Of a stretch of 64,000 nt of DNA, positions 50,701 to 62,700 are shown piece after piece. The DNA comes from Mycteria americana (lineage: Eukaryota > Chordata > Aves > Ciconiiformes > Ciconiidae), in assembly GCF_035582795.1 (NCBI RefSeq), contig NC_134368.1:37012501-37076500 (forward strand), in the 5' to 3' direction. Under the pieces are notes generated by a model that worked only from the letters and a program-made list of their open reading frames with translations, was not told where the DNA came from and did no database searches. The translations under genes were made by a program, and so were the position numbers. Position 1 is the stretch's first letter. Every line of letters starts with the position of its first letter.

Positions 50701-53700
50701 CAAGAGGTCACGAACCATTTCATTTTTAAATGTAAAAATAATATGCCTTTTAATACGTTTTTTACTTGTGCTTTGCTGCTTCAGATAGTTTCATGTTTTG
50801 CGTTTACAGCATGTTTTAGTTCTTCTCTTTTGTTATATAAAATTCAGCAAAGTTTGTAGCACTTCTGATTTTGTTCAGATTTAAAGAAGAGTTCTGCATT
50901 AAAAGAGATATTACAGAGAGCTTTTCTCCCTTTTCTGCTGAAATATTCACTATCCTCTCATTTCATTCAATGCTCTCTCAATATCTCTGTTTAGGTCCTT
51001 GCAATACTCCCCATAAAATTGCTACAGCCCAGATGTGGGGATTCTAAATCTGGGGGCAGGGAAGCAGATTGTTGCAGAAGTTCCTCTTGTGACTGAAGCC
51101 TAAATGGCTTGTGATGCTGCTGTACTGCCAGTTTACTTAGCCTCCCATTTTATTTATTTGATTTTGTTCTGTTGTTTCGTGGTTGTGGATTTTTTTATTG
51201 GTGCTATTTATTCTTATTGTGATAGATTACATATCAGCATCCCAGAGTCACTCCAGCTGGCTTCCATTTTTTAAAGAAGCTTTGGCTCACTCTCTTTAGC
51301 TAGTCTTAATGAGACTTTCCCCTTCGGTCTGACCAGAAGTTACCATTAATATCAGTAGGGCTTGAGCATGTGTGTTAAGGGAATATGTCTCTTGGAGGGA
51401 GCGATCTGTGGCAGGCAGCCTTTGTCACACAGTGAGAGGAGCTTTTACTGCCATCTTCATTTTATATTGCTGTCAGACCTCTGCAGACCTTGTTTGTGCC
51501 ATCGTCGTTGCCTTGACCGTGGTCTTTCTGTCAACTTCCCATGGCTTCAGCACGCTTCACAGACAGCACATACATGGAGAGAAGGGGGGAGGTACAAGGT
51601 ATATAAGGAACACATTCTGCTCCCCTTGTGACGAGATTTGTATTCCAGTGATTGCAGATGCCGTTATGGCTAGGTACCTGACAACTGGTAATCGTTGTGT
51701 GGATGACAGTCTTGCATCGCTCTCTGTTTGGGATGGCAGTCGGAGGGCTTTGTGTGTAATTTAATGGGATATTGTTTTGTTTCTCTCAGGCTCAGATCAC
51801 AGTGAATGGGAACTCTGGCACTGCTGCCAGCCCAGTGAGTCACTTTCAAAGGCCTTTTTCCCCTTCTTCAGCATACCCTCCACCAGCTTCGCTCAGTTCC
51901 AACATTGTTATCATGCAGCACGGCAGGATGATGGGTAAGCCTCACACAGAATGTTTGCTTTATACATTACGCAACATATTCCAATTCATGTGGCAAAGAT
52001 TGCAAACAATTGCGGAGTGCTTCACATCCATAATGAAGGTATTGTCTATTCATCTACCTTCGGCAGTAAATGCAAAAAAATAATAGCATTTATTGTTAGA
52101 TACAGTAGTGATCCTGAACTGGAATTACTATTAAGGTTTATTACTTACGTGTGTGAGAGTGACCTTTTGCCACCTTTCTACTAGCTTTACCGAGGAAAGA
52201 GCATATCTCAAAATCGCTCAACCTGTGCAGCCCCTTCAGGTTTTGCCTTCTTGAAGAAACCAAGGGCCAACTTTGTACACTGGTTCTCTCCACAACTTCT
52301 GTAATCTTCAGTAGAAATACTGCCAACAAAGGGTGGGGCGCTGGGCTTTTAAACACCTAAAGCCATGTCAATCTATACTTTGTTTATGTATTTTTTTTCT
52401 AGGGCATTGTTAATTTTTTTTAAAAAATACACAATCAGCCTTAGAAAGGAGCTTTGCCAGTATAATCCAGTTTTGCCAGAACAATCATTTGTTTGCTGCT
52501 TTTTCTACTATTGTTTTGCATATTCAGATAAGACTATGCATGCAAAATAATTTGAAAGTGATCCTGGAGTTTACTTTTTTGTTGTGCATGCAGGGAAATT
52601 AGGTGACAGTTCTTGCTCTGAGACTTATGGCTTAGACAAATGCTGCTATCCCTATTATAGTGATAAGTACAAAAACTGCATACATGGGTTTCTCCACATC
52701 CCACAATTCTAGATTCTTTGATTGCTTCCAGTTTGCTGATCTAAAGGCCTATCAATTTTGGTTTTGATATACCTGAAAGAAGTATATATATATACCTTGG
52801 AAGAAGGGAGACATTGTGCCCATCTTTAAAAAGGGTAGAAAGGATGACCCTGGGAACTACCGACCTGCCAGCCTCACCTCTGTGCCTGGGAAGATCATGG
52901 AACAGATCCTCCTAGAAGCTATGCTAGAGCACATGGAGGACAGGAAGGTGATTAGAGACAGCCAGCATGGCTTCACCAAGGGCTCCTGTCTGACCAACCT
53001 AGTGGCCTTCTACGATGGAATGAACACATCAGTGGACAAGGGAAAAGCATTGGATGTCATCTATCTGGACTTCTGTAAAGCCTTTGACACGGTCCCCCAC
53101 AACATCCTTCTCTCTGAATTGGAGAGATATGGACTTGATGGGTGGACTGTTCAGTGGATAAGGAATTGGCTGGATGGTCGCATCCAGAGGGTAGCGGTCA
53201 ACGGCTCAATGTCCAGATGGAGATCAGTGGTGAGTGGTGTCCCTCAGGGGTCCATACTGGGACCAGTGCTGTTCAATATTTTCATCAATGATACTGACAG
53301 AGAGATCGAGTGCACCCTCAGCAAGTTTGCAGATGACACCAAGCTGAATGGTACTGTTGACAAGCCAGAAGGACGGGATGTCATCCAGAGGGACCTGGAC
53401 AAGCTGGAGAAGTGGGCCTGTGTGAACCTCATGAGGTTCAACAAGGCCAAGTGCAGGGTCCTACACCTGGGTCGGGGCAATCCTCGGTTTCAATACAGGC
53501 TGGGGGATGATGTGATCGAGAGCAGCCCTGCGGAAAAGGACTTGGGGGTACTGATGGATGAAAAGCTGGGCATGGGCCAACAATGTGTGCTCGTGGCCCA
53601 GAAGGCCAACCGTGTCCTGGGCTGCATCAAAAGAAGCGTGGCCAGCAGGTCGAGGGAGGTGATTCTGCCCCTCTGCTCTGCTCTGGTGAGACCTCACCTG

Positions 53701-56700
53701 GAGTACTGCGTCCAGCTCTGGAGCCCTCAGCACAAGAAGGACGTGGACCTCTTGGAGCGGGTCCAGAGGAGGGCCACGAAAATGATCAGAGGGATGGAGC
53801 ACCTCTCCTATGAGGACAGGCTGAGAGAGTTGGGGTTATTCAGCCTGGAGAAGAGAAGGCTGCGGGGAGACCTTATAGCAGCCTCCCAGTACTTAAAGGG
53901 GGCCTATAGGAAAGACGGGGACAGACCTTTTAGCAAGGCCTGTTGTGACAGGACAAGGAGAAATGGTTTTAAACTAAGGGAGGGCAGATTTAGACTGGAT
54001 TTAAGAAAGAAATTTTTTACAATGAGGGTGGTGAGGTAGTGGAACAGGTTGCCCAGAGAGGTGGTAGATGCCCCATCCCTGGAAACATTCAAGGTCAGGT
54101 TGGACGGGGCTCTGAGCAACCTCATCTAGTTGAAGATGTCCCTGCTCTTGCAGGGGGGTTGGACTAGATGACCTGTAAAGGTCCCTTCCAATCCAAAGCT
54201 TTCTGTGCTTCTGTGATTCTATGAAGTAAAGTGTTTTCCCATGACTTTTACTCTTGTATGATGCTGAATTCTGTGTTCCACAGTAACAGCCTGATTTAAT
54301 TCTCCTTGCTCATGTAAAAATCCTACTGATGGTCTCAGTTTGAGGCCTATGAAGAATGAAGGATCAAATCCAAAATATTTTCTAAATTTAACATCATGCA
54401 TTTTGGGAAAAAGGCCCAAATATTCAGACGTTTGCCACGCAGAGTTGTTCCTCGCCATATATGTGTAGCACTGGATTATTTACAGGATTTCAAACTTGAG
54501 TAAACAGCTGAAAGAGCCATGCCAAATCCAACTCTCTGCAGTAGGACTGAGCAGAAATATTCAAATTAAAATTAGAGCTTTCAGTCACCAGAGCTCCTTT
54601 TGCTGATTTATACTACAATTCAAATATTTTGTTTCAGAAGAATCAATGGATGTTAATGTCACACGGAAAGGCAATTATAATCTTCACCAGTAGTATTAGA
54701 ATATTTATTTTTGCTCCCTATGTTGATTGATCTTGTGTGGAAATGTCTCACAAGCACTGTACCTGCTCTTGCAAAAAAAGATGCTTTGTCATAGCAGCCC
54801 GCTAATTTACTGAAACGGGCTGCCTGAAGGAATAGGGCTCTTTTTCCTGCATACAGGAAAGAAGTACATCATCTGCAACAGTACAAATTTTTACACGACA
54901 CATCCCAGCAGTGAGGTGGATTTTGTTAAATAAATGACTGAATTTTAGAGGGAAATGGTAACAGTGATATATTAATTTCATTAATTATAAAGGAAGACTG
55001 GGGGGAGAGGGGTAGAAATATTGCGAGTCACCACAAACCAGTAGCAGCCTGCACAGTTCACCTAAAGTGCTGTAGTTGGATCATCAGATTGCTCTATAGA
55101 TGCCAAGTTACTGAGGTCCATTTTTATGGATTTTTATGTAGAGGTACTCAAACATACCAACATAAATTTAAGGGATGAAAATTGTACGTCAGAATTTGTT
55201 TTTTAAAAATATTCATGCATCAAAACTCAATGTTGCTAAACACATATCACATAAGTCTTTGTGGAGGGCTGTTTGGAATCTGTTGCTGTGCTTACAAAAT
55301 AGCAATCTTCTCTAGTTTGCTAGACTTGGCGGTGGGGAGAAGTTTTGAAATTATATCGCTAGTTTCAAGGAAAGGTGCAAGAGTTTGATTTATAGGAAAA
55401 AGGCTGCTGCCACTATTTCTCAATAGGTTTTGCTGGGTTTGTGGGGGTTTTTTTCTTTTTTTTGTGAGCAAGATGCTGTGAAAAAGTACCTCTAATCTAA
55501 GATCTAAGTTGAATAGCCGGTCTGGTCCTTAAATAAGTTTATAATTCTGTTAATGTAACATTAAGTAGGTCAAAGGCCCAGCTAAGATGATTTTTTTTTT
55601 AAGTGTTGTATATGTATGTGGTTAAGATTGTTGTTGGTCTTTGTACAGCATACTGAAATGGGGAAGTGTGTTATAACTGCCAAGTATGATTATTGTATCA
55701 TTATACAATATCCTGTCATGTTGTCTTTACAGAGTCCACAGAGACATACTCACAGCATGTTCAGGCTGTTGGCAGCAGCACCACCACCAGTACAATACCA
55801 ATCTGTAGATCCTCAGAAGAAGAAAAAAAAATTACAGTCATTAAAGCTCCACATTATGCAGGGATTGGCCCGGTAGATGAATCTGGAATCCCTACAGCAA
55901 TTAGAACGGTAGGAAATTCTGGGGAATCTGTGTATGAACTCGTACAATGAATTGATTGTTGGTAATGGGTTTTTCACATTCTTCTAGTCTTATATAATGT
56001 GGAATACAGTGTGCGTAATCAGCGAGCTCATGAATATAATATTGTGTGTTGACGGAAAAGGAGAATGCTGATGGGAGCATAATTGGGCAACCTCATGTTT
56101 CTAGTTTTAATTAGAAGTAGCCAAAACTTTGTGTCTCTTTCTTGCTTCTCTTGTAGTTCTGCCTTTTGGAGATACGCAGTAATTGCATTTGTTTTGTTAT
56201 TTCTAAAATAAAGTTTATACGTACTATATATATGCGTGCATGCAAGCATACATATATGTTTGTATATATAAAAACCTCATGCTTCTGCATTTTGGGGGGC
56301 AATGGTTCTCATGTCATGAGGGTAGCGTAAAAATGAATAGTTTTGTTCTGATAATAATCTTAAGTGACTAGCATTTTTGTGGGAGTGCAATATATAATCA
56401 TTGTGCCCTTGAGTGACATGTAAACGAATAGCGTGGAAGCCCTTTCATTGTGACTAGCCCAGTTTTGATCATCTGCCACTAGTCACTGCTTGAGTGGTCC
56501 CGGGATGTCGGAACTGAAGAGTTTTGTTTTCGCTATGCTGAAGCATTCTTTCCACTCTGCTGTCAGGGCAGCCTCTTCTGGCTGGTCCAGAGAGCACAGT
56601 GGCAGCTGCACTAGGTCTGGAAAGGAAGCGCTTACTGGCCTTCCCAGCCAGAGAAGAAGTGCTGTGCTAGACGGAGAAAGAGTAAGAAGCGTGGGAGCCA

Positions 56701-59700
56701 GGATGAAAGCGGCAGAGCCCTTGCAGGTGAAGTCTTTGTCAGGTGCAAGGATGTAGCAGCTGTTGGATGTGTCCTCTCTGCCAATACTGACATACGGGGC
56801 TGTGTTGTATTGCCAAGAACTGCTCAATGGATTGAAAAATTAGGGGGAAAATCAGGAATTGATGGAGAAAAGCAATAGGAAAAAATCAGAATAAGTGGTA
56901 AGATGGGGACAATTTTGATAAGAATGGGGGGAAACTCTGGCATTTCTTGCTTTATTTTTGACATAAAAAGTAATACGATCAGAATCTTTTAAAAATTAAG
57001 ACATTTCTTTGCAACAATGCTCTAGCTTCCTACCCCCTTTTTAAGTAAGTGATCCCTATGCTTTATATAGGATACAGTAATTATTTTGTTCTTTTTTTTA
57101 ATAGTAGATTGATCTAACAGGGTGCATATGAGTTATATGAGATTATAAGAGGAGTTCCCCTCGAGTGTGCTTAACAGAGCTGGCAATCTGCCAACCTCTA
57201 TTTAACTTTCGGATCGTATGGTCTGAGTCTCTCAGGTTTTCTCCTAAAAACATAATGTAGTTTGAATTAGGACATTTTTCAGCTGGATTTGCTCTGGGTT
57301 TTGTTATGTTTCAGTTTCAAAATATCTTATAGCTTGTAAATTTAGTATTATAGAAATGATTCTCATAATGAGATATGAGTTAAAAGATTATGCTAGCATG
57401 TGTGTGTGTGTGTGTGTGTCTCGTGCCGCTTTGTGTCCTTATTCTGCTTCCTTAGGACTAAGCTGGAAGTGAGATTGTTTTCAAGATACTGGTTTGAAAT
57501 TACATTTTAAATTAGCACGAGTATATTTGAGCCCTGTGTATCCCAGTCGTGTGAGAACAAGGGTGATATAGTTTTCAGCAAAAGATTCAAATATGCTGCA
57601 CCTTGACACCTCTCCAAAGTGCAGTACCATGCAGAAACATGCAAAAGTGCTATAACTGCACTTTTTTCCCCATGAACAGTAGAAGGTAGGCTATATCACT
57701 CGCTCTTTCTCCAAGGTCAGTGAGCAACGCAAATAGGAATCTTCTCCCAGAAAGTTCAGCCTCACTCCATCTGGAGAGAGAGAGAGAGTAGTTTTCAAAT
57801 TAATTGAGTTTATTGTTGCATGCAAAGTTTAAAAGTTTCTTATTCTTCCATCTTTATGAAAATGGCAACAGTCTATCAAAAAAGCAGTAAATGCAGATTC
57901 ATGGGTGATAGGTAACATACACACTGTGTTCCAAAACACTATGCTACTCAACAGTAAGCTTGTAAATAAGAATTTGGGAGTATCCATATTCTAGATTTGG
58001 AGTGCTTTTCAGGAGTAGAGAGATTTTTCGAGCTGCGGTTATCTCCTCCAAGTCTGTCCTTACTCTCAGAACATGGTTTGTGACAGCTGTTTAGCCAAGG
58101 AAAGCAGAGTATGTTCGCTTCTCCTTCTATTCCTGCAAACCCTCTCTGTCCAAAGCTGCTGAGAGGGGAAGGATTCCTATAAAGCCTTCCCTTCTCTCAG
58201 AACCTCCATCCCGTGTTAGCATGTTCCCTCCATACCACTGTATGCTGGCTCCTGCCAGCTCTGGCAAGTGCAAGTCTGAAGCCTGAAAATTCACATCATT
58301 GTTAAGTTCTGCCACCATGCCAAGCCCTGCCCCAAAGATGGTGAAATTCCAAGGCATTAAAAATGAAGTCTTTGGAAAACAGAGGGTAAAATGCTGTTCA
58401 CTCAGAAAAGCGTTCAGTCAAATGACACCACTAGAGTTTACCACCAACGGGGTCCTAGGAAAGGAAAAGACAGATTCATGGAAAGCAGTATGACTGCTCT
58501 GTTTTAGACTACCCAAAATGATTGCTTCATGTCTAACTATCAAAATTAATCTGTAGAATGAAAAGGCCTCTATTTACTAAGGATGAAAAAAAATCAAGTC
58601 CCACCAGATTTCTTTTCCGTCCTTAGTGATGTAATATTTCAGCTTGAAAAAAAAAAACCACAGAAGGTCCACTGAAAGTCATAAATGCCTCCTTTAATTG
58701 CATACTTTCTGATGGATTATTAGAATACCGCAATGATTATGGACTCTCCTAAGTACCAACTGCAGGTACTTCTTATGTTCTCTTCGTGCTATTTGGCTGA
58801 TTGTTCATTCACATATGATGATACTATGTTCCAACATTTAACTGCAACAACTATAATGTATGCAAAGCAGGATGGTGTCTGAATGGCTTGGTGCTTTGTG
58901 AATACTGCTAATTCCTCAAACAAATGTTCGTATGTGGGATTAGTGAATATAAATTGAGAAAATGTATTTTTAAATTAATTTATTCTATTCCTTAACTAAT
59001 CCTATCTGGCTTATAATGTAAAGCCAAATTATTGGCTGAGGCTTTAAACGCCAAGGTGGGGGTTGGGGGGGAGATGATGAGAGACAAACGTTCAAATGTC
59101 CAGAAAGATGTTGGGAGACCACCTTCACTGGTCACATGGGAGCTTCTCCATACCTGATTTCTATGTGGAAGCCTCCTGTGGATTTGTGGACCTGTGGACC
59201 TGACTGAAAGGAGGATCCAGCAAAGAGATATATCTATGCACCTTTGTTCCTTGATAAACAGGAGGGTCATAGCAGTAATATTTATGCACTGTTTCCAATC
59301 TATTCACCCATCACTGGTTCAGGCTCTATTGGAAGACTCTTCTTGGCCCAATACAATCAGAAAGGCAGTTGCAGTATCATGGGACCACTGCAGGTTTGTA
59401 CTGCTGTGGGAAATGAGGAGTACCATGGAGGTTATGCCCATCAGCATGAATTCCTTCAGACCTTTTTGACTTCCCTGTAAACTTTTGAACATACATGATC
59501 TTGGAGCACCAAACAGCATACTTATTTCAAATCCAGCTAAATTATTCTTACCAGAGTTCCACTAGTACAGATGTTTAGTACCTTTAGGGAAACAATATTA
59601 AAATGGTCCAAATCTGCTTCTGAATATCTTCTCTTTGGCAGAAGTCAGGAATGTTGGTAGGTGGGGGAAGGGACCTGATCTTAATACAAAACTATATCTC

Positions 59701-62700
59701 CTTCATCTCTATCTTGCAAGCAGGTCTGAGTAAAAAGCATGACCTTCCGCTTAAATTTCTTTCTTCCCCAGCAGATCCCCGAGTTCTTCAGTTGACTGTT
59801 AGCTCTTCTTTTAAACAATTTTTTTAAAAAATGTCATTTAGTAGCAATTTCATGAGAAGTCATATTGATTCCTCAAAATACGGGAGCATTTTCTGCCTAG
59901 TCCCTTATAGTAAGAGCTCACCATCGTTAACAAAACAGATTAATTACGTACAGTAACTGTAACAAGTATTTAGGGCAAAAGTGCGATTCACTAAAGATGG
60001 CATAGAGCTGGGTGAACACACTCAGATCTGTCAGTTATTTTGTAGAGAAGAATTTATGGGTTTTCACTTTTCATGGTAAAGAAGAGGGGGCAGAGTGATT
60101 GCAGATTTAGTATTAGCTAATGCAAGATAATGCACATCAAGAGGAGTCTTTTGAATTATCCCTGTGCACCATGAGGTTTGAAGATAATTTTGTACATCTG
60201 CATTAAAACTTTTGCTTTTCTCACTACTATGGAACAAGTAAAATTTTAGGACCTAAGAAGAATAATACTGAAAACATGTTTGCCTTTGTGTTATCTCCTT
60301 TTCTGAAATATTATCATCCTATCTCAAAGAAAACTGCAGCAAAAGAGAAAATGCAGAAGGGTAAGAGATAAAAATAATAAGAAGCACAAGCAAAGGTTGA
60401 TATGAGGAGAGTTCGGGAACTTTGCGATTGCTTAGTTTATAAACTCAGGATTGCTTAGTTTACAAAAGTAAGGATAATTTAATGAGTGGTTATTGACAGG
60501 TATGTTGTATTCACTTTTCTCAAAATAGAAAAATAAGTTAAAATTAAGTTGCCTGGAAAGGGAATTTAAAACTGATTAAAGGAAATACTGTTTGTTTACA
60601 ATGCAAACATTAACTCTTTAAATATAGTGTTGTCTTAATTCTTTTCTTGGTAGTTTTCCAAAGTTTTTCTGTGTTATTTAACAATTACATTTTGAAGATT
60701 ATTGAAGTTGGAAAATGCCAGGGGTTCAAAAGAAGCTCTTCTTACACGCTTGTAATTGTTGAGATGTTTGTATTTTCCTGTAAAGCATCTAGCATTCATC
60801 GTTGTCGAATATAAGGCACTAAGATAAACTGTTGATCTGGCACTAATTCCTATGTTCCTAACCATTGTACCCTCCAAGATCAGAGTCCGAAACTGACTCA
60901 GTCTTCAGTGTCTTCCAGAACTTGTTACGCAGGAATTCCTAGAGGAAAAGCATAAATACACCATTTGAAATAGATGGTATGAAAATTATTGTATTAAATA
61001 GGGGACAAAACATAATGGACTTTGTGTCCAGAATAACATTAAATGTTTGATCAGATCTGTACATGCAGGTATTTTTATTTTTTTGCTAATCGTTACAAAC
61101 TGTGTTTTATTTAGACAGTTGACAGGCCGAAGGATTGGTACAAGACAATGTTCAAGCAAATCCATATGGTTCATAAGCCTGGTAAGTATGCTTTCGTCTT
61201 GGCTGGGTGGTTCTCAGTGGTATTAAGAAATGCACTTTTCTGCATTTTGATTGTCTGCTATGTGAAAATACAAGTGTTCACCAAGTGTCAGATAATGAAT
61301 CAAATCAAATGGGTAAATTCGATGATAGATTTTACTGCAGAGCGCGCTGTTTTCCTATGCTAAAGGCTGAAAATTTCTAATGGGTTTATTTTATTACTAA
61401 AACTAAATAAAAATTAAAGTGATTCGCATAGGTATGCAACCAGATTCCATGTCACTGGGGAGCTCAGTGAAGTGATCCTCATCTCCAGTTTGAGGGATGA
61501 GAAATTGGCCACTGTAAATCTCCTACCATACCAGCTCTCTCTGGGAGAGCTCGTGTTAGAACAGCATGGGCTGGTAAACAGGCCGTTGTGAGGATACATT
61601 TTCTGTCTGAATTGCACTGGTTTTGCTGAAATGGAGCTGTGGTGACATTACTAGCTTCAGAGTTAATGTCCTTTATCATGATTGTCATCAAGGATGTCAA
61701 GAAACTGTATAAATGGCAGTTATGCTCATTACACCTCCAGAAGGAAGGAGACTATTCGTCTGAGGTAGAGCTTGCCTTCAGTATGGTCACACAGAATGTT
61801 AGTGGGAGAATAAAAAACGTAAGCAGGAAAATTTTGGCTTTCAAGGTCTATTTTGAACATTAGTCACACAGTACATATTTCAGGTTGCTTTTTGTGATAG
61901 GAGCAACAACTTAATAGTCTCCAGTAGAAGAGAGCTGACATAAGGAAGAAATTGAGCTTAGGGAAGGGAGAAGAACAGACAAAAAGCTGTAATTTGCAAT
62001 TTGGTGCTAACCAGTAAGTACACAATATGGGTGACATGACCAGAAGGTACCATTTTACCAATAAGACAGTAAAAATAGCCTATGGTAAGTATAATGGGAA
62101 GAGAGAGTCTTCAGAAAACACCTACAAGATGAGGAAAAGAAATACAGTGCTTGATTGCTTACCGATCTTCTGTTTGTATTTGCAAAAACAAAGCTGCATT
62201 GCTGTGATAAACTGGCATGTATTGCACTACTGTAACATGCATATTTCTCTTTGTAGATGACGACACAGACATGTATAATACTGCATATGCATACAGTACT
62301 GGTAGGAATTATTCCCTCACTTCAAAATGAGTCTTTTGTTAATGTCATCAAGTAACAGGGGTAGTTAACTATTCATGCTTGCTTTTATAATGCATCTATA
62401 AACACTTCATATCGTCTTGTTTGATCTCGGTGTTTTTTCATGCCTTTTTTCCCAAATGAAACAAAGTTTAATTTTGGTTTCATTCTTAGCACAGAAATGT
62501 ATTGCAGCTGTGGGCCTCTTACTGCAGATGGGATACACTGACATGCTGTAGTTTCTTGATTACATTGCATTTATTTTCACTAGTGATTGTGAGTAACGCA
62601 GCCTTTCCTTATCAAAATCAAAAGGGAACTACTGCGTGAAAGTACAAATGCTAATTACTGACATGGGAAGACAAAAAGGTTGTACTGAAAACACCTTTTA

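Noticed and set aside
53244..53813. Several open frames on both strands inside the CR1
   Set aside because: They are shadows of the GC-rich CR1 reverse transcriptase frame on the + strand.
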